Origin: Myxocyprinus asiaticus | Lineage: Eukaryota > Chordata > Actinopteri > Cypriniformes > Catostomidae | Assembly (NCBI RefSeq): GCF_019703515.2 | Contig: NC_059349.1 | Location: forward strand, 28,951,744 to 29,015,743 | DNA: 64,000 bases | Direction of reading: 5' to 3' | Shown here: piece by piece, positions 10,755 to 21,719 of the stretch | Position numbering within the stretch: position 1 is the first letter of the stretch | Layout: the number at the start of each line of letters is the position of its first letter | Translations under genes and position numbers: made by a program | Notes under the pieces: generated by a model | Told to the model about the DNA's origin: nothing | The model's database searches: none | Seen by the model: the letters and a program-made list of their open reading frames with translations, nothing else

Positions 10755-12802
10755 TAACCAAAAAAATGATGTCATAATTTACTCACCCTCATGTCATTCT
10801 AAACCCGTATGACTTCTTTTCTAATTTGGAGCAGAAAAGGAGACGTTTTAATTGAAATATTGATCCGTGTTTTCAATACATTGTGGTCATTCTGTGAAAT
10901 CACTGCCTTTTCCATTTTAAAAAAAGGTGATTTTAAAACATTCAGACAAAGAATGCATTAACAGTAAGTGTTATTAGATATTGTGTCATCCTTATGAAAA
11001 ATTCTAAAATTTTAAAATATGTTAAGTTGTAACTATGCCTTTAAAAAGTAATAGGGTTAACAGTACAGGACTGACAGTTTTACAGTTCAATAGCCCATAC
11101 TAGATTTATGCTCAAGGTCATGAAACTATGTGTTTATAAGATAATTTATGGCTGATATTTCTACAAATATCCAGTTTTTAATTATCAGTGGTTTTCTGTA
11201 TAACTCATGGTAACATGGTCATTTAAGATTGTACTCTACTGAAAAACATAATAAATAAATAAGATTATGTGATAGAAAGAGGTGACACTTGTACTTGTAG
11301 AATCCACATCCTGCGAGGAAGATGATGTCATTATGACAGATTATTTAATTTTTTATTTATTTATGGAATTGTACATTATTTTAATATGGAGGAGTTATGA
11401 TGGTAGCAACCACACATAACTTAAAGGGTTAGTTCATCTAAAAAAATAAATATGATCTTATTGTTTACTCACCCCCATGCCATCTAAGATGTGTATAACT
11501 TTCTGTTTTCAGCAGAACAGAAACAAAGATTTTTAGAAGAATATCTCAGCTCTGTATGTCCTCACAATGCAAGTGAATGGTAACCAGGCCTTTGAAGCTC
11601 AAAAAATCAGATAACGTCAGCATAAACATAATCCATCAGACTCCAGTGGTTTAGTCAATGTCTTCAGTTGGTTTTGAGTGAGAACAGACCAAAATATACA
11701 ACTCCTTTTTCACTGTTCATCTTGACAGCAGTCTCTTTGGCGATCATGATTTCAAGCTCGATTACACTTCCTATAGCGCCATCTAGCACTCTGCGCATGC
11801 GTCATGCACTAGGAAGTGTAATCGAGCTTGAAATCATGACCGTGCCTAGAGACTGCAATAGCAAGATGTACAGTGAAAAGGAGTAATATTTTGGTCTGTT
11901 TTCACCCAAAACCAACTGGATCGCTTTAGAAGACATTGATTAAACCACTGGAGTCTTATGGATTACTTTTATGCTGACTTTATCTCCTTTTCAGAGCTTC
12001 AAAGACCTGATCACCATTCACTTGCATTGTATGGATCTACAGAGCTGAGATTTCTTCTAAAATCTCTGTTTGTGTTCAGCAGAAGAAAGAAGGTCATACA
12101 CATCTGGGATGGCATGAGTGTGAGTAAATGATGAAAAAATATTCATATTTGGTGAACTATCCCTTTATAAACAAATATATTGTATATCCACTAAAGCATA
12201 ACAAAATAGAGAGAGAGAATAAGTACTAAATACTTGCCTTTTTACATGTTTTTAAAGTTTTTTTTTTTTTATCAAAATTTGCATATTTGTTAATACGCAA
12301 GGAGAAGTTGGAAACACACTGCCAGCCAGGCCATAAGGCATCCTCATGAAGAAAAAAAAAAAAAAAAAAAAACCCACTTAAAAATAATAAAAATTTACTG
12401 TAATTTTGCTGATGAAAATTGCCTATAATGACACGTCATAAAAGCTGGCATCAGCTATCAGCTTCTGAAGGCATATGATAGGTTGTGGTGAGAAATAAAC
12501 CCGAAATGTAAGTCATTTTTCAGGGAAAACTTTGACGTCTGTTGCATGTTCATGAATGAATGAGAGAAGTTTGCATGAACACGTGAACCACTGTGAATTA
12601 GGTTCTCTTACTAGTTGTATGGGCTACTTTTATGATCCTTTTGGTTCCTTGTTTATTAATCCACTGCAATTTTAATGAAAAGACAGACCACAATATTAAC
12701 TGAAACATCTCTTTGTTTTCTTCATAAGAAAGGAAGTCAGAACATCATGTGGGTGAGTGAATTATGATAGAATTTTCATTTTTTTGGTGAACTATTCCTT
12801 TA
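10755..12802. repeat. Older palindromic MITE, split by a younger one
   Basis: The left edge (10755-10860: CCAAAAAAATGATG, TTACTCACCCTCATG) is the reverse complement of the right edge (about 12690-12802: GGGTGAGTGAATTATGATAG, TTTTTTTGGTGAACTATTCC). These arms are of the fold-back MITE type common in cyprinid genomes. A complete younger palindrome occupies 11418-12170 between them. No transposase is encoded. Confidence 0.55.
11418..12170. repeat. Complete palindromic (fold-back) MITE
   Basis: The two halves are inverted copies from TTAAAGGGTTAGTTCA at the left to GGTGAACTATCCCTTTA at the right, with the centre near 11795 around GCGCATGCG. Examples of paired blocks are CTCCAGTGGTTTA/TAAACCACTGGAG, TGCAAGTGAATGGT/ACCATTCACTTGCA and AGGAAGTGTAATCGAGCTTG, which occurs on both strands around the centre. 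It is non-coding; a short open frame at 11668-11886 is only the palindrome core. Confidence 0.8.
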
Positions 12803-14274
12803 AATTATGTTGCCCTCACTAGAAAAACCTTGCTGTACCTGAGCTATTAAAACTAAAGCCTTGTCAGAATACTTTTTAAGGGTATTCCTTGTTAAACATT
12901 CTGAAACTAGCTAATAAAAAAATAAACAATATACTTATGGCAGATGCAAATAGTCACTCTTATTTTTGTTGTCTTTAATATTTTAACAACAGTAGCAAGC
13001 TTTCCCCCACCATTGTAAAGATTTGACACCTTTTTTTTTTTTTTTTTTCAAAGCAGCTCTTAACAGTTTGTCAAACTCCAAAGCCTCACATTATTCAGTG
13101 CAATCTCTCTGTCACATGTATAGCAGCAACAGTGCAAGTGCATACAGCATCACCTCTCATTAGCTGCTTCTGTCTGTGTCTGACTTGTTTACCTACTCCT
13201 CTCCGCCTCCTGGCAGTTGAATCACATCCTGTGGTGTTCCAGGCTTGCTTTTGGAAGCCTGCAAACATGCAGATGATCTGCGCAGAGTATCCTGTCCCAA
13301 TTGAGATTGACAGGCTGGGGCTGCATTGGACCATGTCAGCCACTCTTCTTTGGGAAGCATTCATGCAAGTATGTCAAGCCCAGGGCAGGGGGATGGGGTG
13401 CCTAGGGCTGAATCTCTGGATCGTGGGGGAAGACCACACAGTTCCCTGGGTGAAACAGTAAAAAGATGGGGCAAGGAAGAGGTTAGTTTTGCTGATACAG
13501 TAGATAGAAGACTGCTCAATAAGTGGTCTTGATATTGTTACATTATTAAAATTCTGACTAAATTTGCTGTCATCTTTAGAGTTAGGAATTAAGAACCAGT
13601 TCTTATTCAGAACCAGTTCCATTAAAAAATAAAATAAATTAAAAAATCATGAAAAATTAAAGTATGAGTTCAACATAGATAAAAATAAAAAAAATACAGC
13701 AAAGTTGCTAGATATAATGAATTTTAACTTTTTCTTTGTCAAGGATTTTAAACAATTTTCTTCTGATTTGTTTATTTTATTTGTATATTTATTTGTTCTT
13801 AAGTGAATTCAGTAAGTTTTGTTTTCCAATCAATGTCCATTCTTGCTTTCTCAAAGTTACTTAAAATAATTGTCAACAGAACCATGAAGGAGCAGAATTT
13901 TTAAATGGAAATTGGAATTGGAATCAGAATCACAGAATTCTTAAAGAATTCCATCTCTAGTCATCAGCTGACTAATGGACTACGTTTATAAAGTCAGTGC
14001 TTCGGACTGACATTCACATAACTGGTGTGACTCCTGAATTGTCCTGTTCATACAACTGTTTACAGGAGCAGATTGAATATTGTTTATATGTACAAGTAAC
14101 CAAAGTCAATCTTCTTGTCTATTCCTTCAATAATTGTGAATAATGCCGGTAATCATAGAGACAGTGACTAATCTAATTAAAAATAAATATTAAAAATATC
14201 AAAGGTTATTTCCATGACACCAGAAAGCCTCTTTACAATGGACACAATTTTATTTTATAAAGTCCAATCAATGA
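12803..14274. other. Non-coding stretch with weak repeat relics
   Basis: Oligo-T at 13029-13048. Around 13575-13965, a block with AAGAACCAGTTCTT and a terminal CCATCTCTAG resembles a decayed hAT-type repeat. An open frame at 13132-13461 has no recognisable domain and I do not call it an exon. Confidence 0.35.
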
Positions 14275-14658
14275 CCACGTTTACATACACTTAAGAAAAG
14301 TTTATTTAAAATTTATTCCAGGGTTTTTGCAGAAAGCAGCGTTCTGAAACATCATGTAAAACGAGAACTCCGATTTTGTTTTACACCGCTTAAGGAATTA
14401 AGAGAAAGCAGTTTAACACACCTGGATTTCTTGAGCTTATGTGGTCATGTAAACACTTAAGCGCTGTTCTGATGGGTATTTAAATGGTGTGCATGTGCGT
14501 GAACAGACCGGATAACAAACGTCATAGTATGGAGCCCAATAACAAGTCAACAGCGGAAAGAATTAAAAAAAAATTGGAGTACAGTGAAATAAGCACATAC
14601 ACTATAAACTATACCCATTTATACATACCATTGTAAAATATCAACTATCCCACATATT

Positions 14659-15078
14659 GGGGGCCTGGATAGCTCAGCGAGTGAAGACGCTGACTACCAA
14701 CCCTGGAGTTCGAATCCCAGGGCGTGCTGAGTGACTCCAGCCAGGTCTCCTAAGCAACCAAATTGGCCTGGTTGCTAGGGAGGGTAGAGTCACATGGGAT
14801 AACCTCTTCGTGGTCGCTATAATGTGGTTCGCTCTTGGTGGGGCGCGTGGTGAGTTGTGCGTGGATGCCGTGGTGGATGGCGTGAAGCCTCCACACACGC
14901 TATATCCCAGTGGTAACATACTCAACAAGCCACGTGATTAGATGCACGGGTTGACAGTCTCAGACAGAGGCAACTAAGATTCATCCTCCGCCACCCGGAT
15001 TGAAGCGAGTCACTATACCACCATAAGGATTTAGAGTGCATTGGGAATTGGCCATTCTACATTGGGGAGAAAAAACTT
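14659..15078 (+). mobile_element. tRNA-derived SINE
   Basis: The 5' end is tRNA-like, with an A box TAGCTCAGCGAG and a B box GAGTTCGAATCCC, the internal promoter of RNA polymerase III. About 340 bp of tRNA-unrelated body follow (for example GGTTGCTAGGGAGGGTAGAG) and then an A-rich end. An imperfect 11-bp target duplication flanks it: TCCCACATATT at 14648-14658 and TCCCTCATATT at 15079-15089. It is inserted in the larger repeat of copy 1. SINEs encode nothing and are copied by a partner LINE. I could not assign the named family. Confidence 0.85.
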
Positions 15079-15450
15079 TCCCTCATATTTGCATATATGT
15101 GCTCCTACATTGGAGGAATCCTAGAGTTTTAAATAAGAGGGGAAACCCTACTATTGCAGTGCATTTTTTCTGTAGGTCACGATGCAAAGTTAAATAAACA
15201 AAAACAACAACAACTCTGGAATATCTGGCAATAAAGTAAAGCAACAGAGTATAAAATAACAAAGTCTCCCTCGGATGCCATATTTGTTATTAACACAAGC
15301 TTCGCAGGTAAATTACGTTGCTGTGGAGAAAGCTGCTTACTGACAGAGCATGTATACCTGTATACTGGAGTAAAGAGTATGCTGCTTATACAGTGCATGT
15401 AAACGGGAACGCATGCTTTCTCAAAACAACCCGCTTTCTCGCAATAAGAC

Positions 15451-15803
15451 TGTAAAAGAGGAGGCGAGAAGCAGCTTTCCTTGTTAAGGTGAGGATTTAT
15501 TTTTCCCTCTTCATAACACAAATTTTTTTCTCACTACAGTTTTCCTTTAAGCACTAAGTTAAACAGCTATCACACACTGCTTCACAATTAAACTTTCATT
15601 ACTAAAAATCTTTGCTCTGGCTCGGCTCTGTCGTGTCCAGTCTCTCTCTCCCCGACTAAGTGCTGTATGGCTCTATTTATGCCGCTCTCCTCGTGCTCAC
15701 TGAAATTAGAGACAGGTGTTAGACATAATTTAGCTCAGGTGTAAGCGCCTTTACCGCTTTCTCTCTCTCCGGAGAGATGCTTGACCACGCCCCCGCTGCC
15801 ACA
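15451..15803 (-). repeat. 3' LTR of the Gmr1-like element
   Basis: On + it reads TGTAAAAGAGGAGGC at the start and GCTGCCACA at the end. It is nearly identical to 19698-20040, with a few substitutions and a short indel near 15525. The purine-rich tract GGGCGGTGGGGATA precedes it on the element strand (15804-15817 on +). Confidence 0.92.
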
Positions 15804-15846
15804 TATCCCCACCGCCCAACTCAGGCCGGGGCGGCATCCGGCCTGC

Positions 15847-16272
15847 CTACCACTCCCCCCCATTCCTGGAAAGGAAGTCGGCGACAGCCATCTGTGCCCC
15901 CGGTCTGTGGACCACCTTGAACTTAAATGGCTGAAGAGCCAGATACCAACGGGTGATCCGGGCGTTAGTATCTTTCATGCGGTGGAGCCACTGGAGTGGG
16001 GCGTGATCCGAGCAGAGGGTGAAGGCCCGCCCCAGCAGGTAGTATCAGAGAGTGAGGACCGCCCACTTGATGGCGAGACACTCCTTTTTCACGGTGCTGT
16101 ACTTAGTTTCCCTTAACGAGAGCTTACGGCTAATGTACAGCACCGGGCGCTCCTCCCCCTCCACCACCTGCGAGAGTACGGCCCCCAGCCCCCTGTCTGA
16201 AGCATCTGTCTGTAAAATAAAAGGGAGAGAGAAGTCAGGTGAATGTAAAAGCGGCCCCCCGCAAAGTGCAGC
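15847..16272 (-). pseudogene. Gmr1-like element RNase H
   Basis: Read on the minus strand from VKAALCGGPLLHSPD to FLSRN at the end of pol. RNase H acidic motifs are visible as LQTDASDRGLGAVLSQ, KKECLAIKWAV and LCSDHAPLQWL. One TGA interrupts it after AVLTL. A small frame break near 16272 separates it from the RT frame, which ends in a stop after QWTEQS. Its downstream neighbour is the polypurine tract and 3' LTR. Confidence 0.87.
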
Positions 16273-16273
16273 T

Positions 16274-18106
16274 TTAACTCTGCTCCGTCCACTGGACCGG
16301 GTCTGGAGCTCCCTTTTTAGTGAGATCAGTCAGCGGGCTGGTGACATCCGAATAATTAGGTACAAACCTTCTATAATAGCCAGCCAGCCCCAGGAACTGT
16401 CTCACCCCCTTTTTGGTCTTGGGTCTCGGGCAGGTCACAATCACCGCTGTCTTGTCAATTTGGGGACGCACCTGCCCGTGGCCCAAGTGGAACCCCAGAT
16501 ACCGTACCTCCACCCGTCCAATCGCGCACTTCTTCGGATTCGCTGTGAGTCCCGCTCGGCGCAGCGATCTCAGAACCGCCCTCAGATGTTGCATATGCCG
16601 CTGCCAATCATTGCTATAAATGATGATGTCATCTAAATAGGCAGCGGCGTAAGCTGAATGCGGTCTGAGGATTCGGTCCATGAGGCGCTGAAACGTAGCC
16701 GGGGCCCCAAACAAACCGAACGGAAGTGTCACAAATTGGTGTAATCCAAACGGTGTGGAGAAGGCGGTTTTCTCACGGGAAATTAGTGTCAAGGGGATCT
16801 GCCAATAACCCTTCGTCAAATCCAATGTCAAATAAAAATGAGCAGTGCCCAACCGATCGAGCAACTCATCAACACGAGGCATTGGATATGCATCAAATTT
16901 AGACACCGCGTTGACTTTCCTTTAATCCACACAGAATCGCACAGACTCGTCGCTCTTAGGCACTAGAACAACTGGGCTGGACCAATCGCTGTGGGATTCT
17001 TCTATTACCCCCATATCAAACATCGCATCCAATTCTTCCCGAACAATTTTCTTTTTGTGTTCGGGTAGTCGATAGGGGCAGCTACGTACCACCACCCCCG
17101 GCTCGGTCTTGATGTGGTGATGGATGAGGTTTGTATGTCCCGGTAGAGGGGAGAACACATCTGCAAACTCCTGTTGCAACCTAGCAACCTCCGCGAGTTG
17201 GCTCGGTGAGAGGTGGTCTCCGCAAACGACTGGGGTGAACTGTTTATGTTTTGAACTCACCTCAGGTCCGAGCTCCGCCTTCTCAGGAACTACCGTAGCC
17301 AACGTCACGGGAACCGCCTCCCTCCACAATTTATTGAGCCATTTATCCCAATTTCTAGAATCATCGTGCACGAACTTACGAATCATGTTTTTGAGGGTTT
17401 TATTAAATCGTTCCACCAGGCCATCCATTTGAGGATGGTATACACTGGTGCGAATCGATTTAATATTTAACAACTCGTACAGCTCGCGTAGTGTCCGTGA
17501 CATAAATGTTGTGCCCTGATCGGTGAGGATTTCTTTCGGAATCCCCACCCGGGAGATTATTTTGAAGAGTGCCTCCGCAACACTGCGTGCTGAGATGTTG
17601 CGAAGAGGCACTGCTTCCGGATATCGCGTTGCATAGTCCACTAGGACCAATACAAAGCGATGTCCGCGTGCTGACCGTTCTAATGGCCCAACGAGGTCCA
17701 TTCCAATTCTCTCAAAGGGAACCTCGATCAGAGGGAGAGGGCGCAATGGCGCTTTTGGGGTGGCTAATGGGTTAACCAGCTGGCATTCGTGGCATACTGC
17801 ACACCACCTGCGGACATCGCCGCCAATGCCCGGCCAATAGAAACGGGCTATTAGACGGTTCAGTGTTTTCCTTTCTCCTAGGTGACCCGCCATGGGATTA
17901 TAATGAGCCACCTGGAATACCATTTCCCGACGGCTCCTTGGAATCAAAAGTTGGGTTGTATCCTCTTTGGTCTGAGTGTCCTGTGTCATTCGATACAACC
18001 GCTCATTTATAATTGCAAAATAGGGGTATGAAAGGGCGATGTCAGGCTGGAGTCATTGACCATCAATGACTCTCACTTGGTCAAAGGCGTGTTTGAGGGT
18101 TTCGTC
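16274..18106 (-). pseudogene. Gmr1-like element integrase followed by reverse transcriptase
   Basis: The minus-strand frame continues from gag-protease after a TGA (18109-18107). It contains a second TGA (18055-18053) and a TAA near 16922, at the point where RFCVD is followed by RKVN. Integrase comes first: an HHCC zinc module (AGHLGERKTLNRL, CHECQ), then D, D and E in IGMDLVGPL, LTDQGTTFMS and DGLVERFNKTLK. RT follows: SDWSSPVVLVPKSD, LTLDLTKGYWQIPL, palm AAYLDDIIIYS and FLGLAGYYRRFVPNYS. Only about 100 residues lie between the integrase Glu and the RT start, so the integrase C-terminal domain is missing (junction about 17328-17336). Confidence 0.92.
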
Positions 18107-19660
18107 TCACGACTGCTCTAAAGGGAAATCCCCGTCAGGGAATTCCCTGAAAAGGGGAGGGGCTGCAGCCTCTCCCCCTCTCTTGTCATCATGACGTGGA
18201 GCTGTCGAGGACGGCCCCAGCTCCGCCTCCCCTGCCAGAGCATCACACATCACACATCTCCCTATTTTCGTACAGGACCCATCTGCGCAAATTCCCTTTA
18301 ATAAAACTCTAAAATCAGGCCAATCAGTCCCCAAAATCAGCGGATGGGTGAGGCGGGAACTAACCGCGGCCTCCACTCTATGCTTTTTCCCCTGAAATTT
18401 AATTGTCAGGGTCACCACCGGATACTTGTTAATATCCCCGTGTACACATTTCACCTTCACCGTTTTAGTTGTGACCAATGCCTCGGGTTGAACCAGGCAT
18501 TGGTGGATAGTGGTTTGATTACAACCGGTGTCCACCAACGCTTGGTGAGTACCTCCCTTGACACTTACCGGTATCCGGTACGCTCCGGCCCGGTCGGGGG
18601 CAGCCTGTGGGAGGTCAGAGACCTGCACCACCGTCCCCAGCTCCATCAGAGGGCACTGATCTCGGAAGTGGCTCGGGTCTCTGCACCTCCAGCAGGCCAG
18701 CCCAGGTGCTACGCCTGCACTTGCGTCGGTGGGCGCCACCCCCCTCCGAGGGGGAGAGCGGCGGGGCATTGGAGTAGGGGAAGGTGTCGCCTCCCACACC
18801 CGGGGAACTGGTCTCAGGGGCTGAGGTCCTCCTCGTCTGCGTGGGGCAGGAACGGGACCTGGAGAGAGAGCAGAACAAGAGGAGAGAGGGGAGGGGGAAG
18901 AAACAGAGGGAGGAGAGAAAATGTAGGAGGGCTCTTCCGCCCTCGGGATCGCTGCCATGTGGTCCTCCGCAAGTCGATTAGCTTCCTCCAACGATGCCGG
19001 GCGGTGGCACTGGACCCACTCCGCCATCCCTTTTGGCAGTCGATCTGTGAGCTGTTCCAGTACCACCTGGTCGATAATTCCCTGGACCTCACGATCCCCC
19101 GCTAGCAGCCATCTTCGGCAGGCATCACGGAGCCACTGAGCAAAGGCAAACGGGCGGTTGGAGCTCTCCAACTTCAAGCTCCGGAAGAGTTGACGACTTT
19201 CCTCCGGAGTGCGACCAACCCGTTGCAAGATGGCTCTTTTTAAATCTCCGTAGGCCAGGAGGCTCGACTCTGGCAGTTGTTGAGCCACGAGCTGGGCTTC
19301 CCCGGACAATAATGGGATCAGTCGGGCTGCCCATTGGCTGAGCGGCCAGCCCCAGATCTCGGCGGTCCACTCAAACAAATCCAAGAAGGCCTCAGGGTCG
19401 TCCGCCGCCCCCATTTTCTGTAATGCTGGTGGGGGTAATGGCGTGGGAGTGTCCGGGGTCACGGCTGAGGACGCCTCCTGGGTGAGGAGGCTCCGGATCG
19501 CCTGCCAGTCCTCGGCTTGAGCATGCAGGAGCTCGACAAACCGGCGGTCTTGATCTTGTCGGAGCTCAAGCAGCGTTTGTTGGTGGCTCTGATGTAGGCT
19601 GGCGAGGGCTTGGAGGATCTCCGCCAACTGGGAGGACTCTACGGGACGACCTCCATCCAT
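18107..19660 (-). CDS. Gmr1-like gag-protease polyprotein
   Basis: ATG at 19660-19658 (MDGGRPVESS) lies just inside the 5' LTR and PBS. The 517-codon frame is open to a TGA at 18109-18107. Residues about 95-235 form an alpha-helical capsid region with PEAFLDLFEWTAEIWGWP, SLLAYGDLKRAILQRVG and DRLPKGMAEWV. This layout resembles the vertebrate SCAN domain, which is known to derive from Gmr1-like gag. A Pro/Ser/Arg-rich linker follows, then a zinc knuckle CWRCRDPSHFRDQC (CX2CX4HX4C, intact), then an aspartic protease motif ALVDTGCNQTT. The terminating TGA is probably a decayed CGA, because the frame continues beyond it into integrase. The alternative is a genuine gag-pro/pol boundary. Confidence 0.88.
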   Translation of the reverse strand: MDGGRPVESSQLAEILQALASLHQSHQQTLLELRQDQDRRFVELLHAQAEDWQAIRSLLTQEASSAVTPDTPTPLPPPALQKMGAADDPEAFLDLFEWTAEIWGWPLSQWAARLIPLLSGEAQLVAQQLPESSLLAYGDLKRAILQRVGRTPEESRQLFRSLKLESSNRPFAFAQWLRDACRRWLLAGDREVQGIIDQVVLEQLTDRLPKGMAEWVQCHRPASLEEANRLAEDHMAAIPRAEEPSYIFSPPSVSSPSPLSSCSALSPGPVPAPRRRGGPQPLRPVPRVWEATPSPTPMPRRSPPRRGVAPTDASAGVAPGLACWRCRDPSHFRDQCPLMELGTVVQVSDLPQAAPDRAGAYRIPVSVKGGTHQALVDTGCNQTTIHQCLVQPEALVTTKTVKVKCVHGDINKYPVVTLTIKFQGKKHRVEAAVSSRLTHPLILGTDWPDFRVLLKGICADGSCTKIGRCVMCDALAGEAELGPSSTAPRHDDKRGGEAAAPPLFREFPDGDFPLEQS

Positions 19661-19697
19661 CTTTGTCCCAAACTTCAATCCTGGGTTTCGGCACCAG

Positions 19698-20040
19698 TGT
19701 AAAAGAGGAGGCGAGAAGCAGCTTTCCTTGTTAAGGTGAGGATTTATTTTTCCCTCTTTGTAACACAAATTTACAGTTTTCCTTTAAGCACTAAGTTAAA
19801 CAACTATCACACACTGCTTCACAATTAAACTTTCATTACTAAAAATCTTTACTCTGGCTCGGCTCTGTCGTGTCCAGTCTTTCTCTCCCCGACTAAGTGC
19901 TGTATGGCTCTATTTATGCCACTCTCCCCGTGCTCACTGAAATTAGAGACAGGTGTTAGATATAATTTAGCTCAGGTGTAAGCGCCCTTACTGCTTTCTC
20001 TCTCTCCAGAGAGATGCTTGACCACGCCCTCGCTGCCACA
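19698..20040 (-). repeat. 5' LTR of the Gmr1-like element
   Basis: This is the direct copy of 15451-15803. The outer end CTGCCACA abuts the target duplication AAGAC at 20041-20045. The PBS lies immediately inside (19679-19697 on +). Confidence 0.92.
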
Positions 20041-20070
20041 AAGACGCTTTCTGGTGTCCATGTAAACTTA

Positions 20071-21354
20071 GTCAATGCGGTTGTTACGATAACAAAATTT
20101 CAGCGGTTGATACCAATACCAGTTAAATTTTACAATTTTCTGTACTAATTTCAATACCACAGCAAAACTATAATATGAACTACTTTTTATACTAGGGTTA
20201 GGTCTACTGCAGATAGACTGCTTATCACAACATTTTAATTTTAGTTCGACTTGGTGCCTGTACTTTTGACATCCCTAGAATGCATTTGTCACTGTCGTTA
20301 ATAACCGAACTATGAATGAACAGAACTAACACTCTAAAACAGGTCTGACAACCTATTTGCCTATTGTGGAAGCATAGCCATGTACGACAGATGCAAGGAA
20401 AATAAGAAAGCAGTATATATCCGATCAAGTGTTTACTGAAGTGGTGTTTCTATTTAAGGCAGTGTATGGAAGCCAAACAGCATGCAAAGGTGTTTTATCA
20501 TCAGTTTTAGGACAGCCAAGGGGTGAGGGGAGTGTCAGCAATAACTATAGCAGAGAGGCATCAAATTGAAATGTCAATATGCCACCCAGAGGCATCATGG
20601 GAGCTGAGGAGGAGAAACATTATGGTCTTGGTCTATTTGTGTGGGTAAAAGGAGTGTGTGTTTACACCATCTTCGAGGTGAAATCAGAGCCCATAGTGTT
20701 GTTTATACACACAAACATGAACACACAAAAGTGTGTTCAAAAATATAAGATCAAATACCTTTGGTGTCCCTCTTGAACACCATTAATGGTTGACTGGGAG
20801 CAGAGAAATTATTTGACCCGGTCCAAACATCAATAGAAGCCTGTTTATTATGATATAAGTCTCTTCCATTAAATTATTTCTTTTGCATGGTTCTGTCCTA
20901 AAATCTCAGCCTATGACATCTGAAGGGTGTTTGAGCTCTGTGAATGGAAAATGATTGACAGACACCACTGGCTGCATATGATGATCAGCATATGCTTATC
21001 CTGACTGATGTAGAGCAGAGTTTGCTTTAGCTGAGTTGTATCTATCACATATTCTGTTCATAACTTTGATATTTTTGGAATGCTGTCTTGGAGTTCTGCC
21101 ACCATTTCTTAGAGAATGTTGGGTTCCAGCAGAAAGCTGGCATGCTTTAGGAATACTTATTAAATACACAAATGTAAAGCATTTCCTTTTGTGGATGTCT
21201 AATTAACATTTTTATTTTTTGTATTAATTATGTTACTGTTAGGAAAAAGAACAAAGCTTTATTTTTCTTTTGACATATAGATAAAATAGCTAATTTCAGA
21301 AGCAGTTCAATATCCATCTCATAACAAAAAGGGTCAGCACCATCTTGATGGCTT
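20071..21354. other. Non-coding stretch
   Basis: Around 20085-20280, the sequence with GATACCAATACCAG and a final GACATCCCTAG resembles one arm of a degenerate hAT-type repeat. Nothing else is recognised, and no credible coding sequence was seen. Confidence 0.35.
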
Positions 21355-21420
21355 AATTAACCCAAAAATGAAAATTCGGTCATAAAATTGACTTAAAGTT
21401 TGGTCTGATCCTCACACAAA
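21355..21420. repeat. Half of a palindromic MITE
   Basis: TTAACCCAAAAATGAAAATT is the left arm of the same fold-back family as 51541-51859. No matching right arm was found nearby. Confidence 0.4.
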
Positions 21421-21719
21421 GTTATCACATGGTTTCAGAACACTTATAGTGCACATGCTGTATGGAAAACATGCTGTATGGAAAAATGTATGACACTATT
21501 ATGGTGCTTTCATGTTCTTTTTGAAGATTAAAATTTCCAGTCCCCATTCATTTTAATTTAATGAAAATGAGCAACTAGTACATTCTCTAAAGGAATGTTC
21601 ACGGTTCAATACAAGTTAAGCTAAATCGACAGCATCATAGATATAATTCTGACTCGCTCCTCATTTTCTTAAAAATAAAAATGAATAATAAACATTTTTA
21701 AAAATCAGGGTTAGAGTAA

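Larger units (their letters stand above)
15451..20040 (-). mobile_element. Gmr1-like Ty3/Gypsy LTR retrotransposon
   Basis: Direct LTRs lie at 15451-15803 and 19698-20040. The 5-bp duplication AAGAC flanks them (15446-15450 and 20041-20045). On the minus strand the domain order is gag, protease, integrase, reverse transcriptase, RNase H. Integrase before RT is the Ty1/copia order, yet the RT and integrase motifs are Ty3/Gypsy-like. That combination defines the Gmr1-like group. The PBS just inside the 5' LTR begins TGGTGCCGAAACCC, complementary to a tRNA 3' end (CCA). In-frame stops and a deletion inactivate it. Confidence 0.93.
14275..20070. repeat. Unassigned DNA repeat, copy 1, interrupted by a SINE and an LTR element
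   Basis: Edges are near ACCACGTTTACATACACTT (14276) and CATGTAAACTTAG (about 20065), roughly inverted to each other. Excluding insertions, the body matches the region 56117-63390 in the opposite orientation. Both contain, for example, ACTATAAACTATACCCATTT, GACAAGTCAACA-like and CCCTGGAATA blocks. Copy 2 supplies the uninterrupted sequence at the site where the LTR element sits in copy 1. The family could not be named. It is non-coding. Confidence 0.6.

Noticed and set aside
11668..11886. 72-codon frame near the palindrome centre
   Set aside because: It lies wholly in the fold-back MITE and has no homologous feature.
13132..13461. Possible host exon
   Set aside because: 109 codons without a domain, no convincing splice sites or conserved reading; not enough to call.
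14659..14730. A tRNA gene
   Set aside because: A and B boxes are present, but the sequence continues into a 340-bp tRNA-unrelated body with an A-rich end and target duplication. It is the head of a SINE.
18344..19105. 253-codon open frame on the plus strand
   Set aside because: Antisense to the Gmr1-like gag-protease, whose zinc knuckle and protease motifs are clearly on the minus strand.
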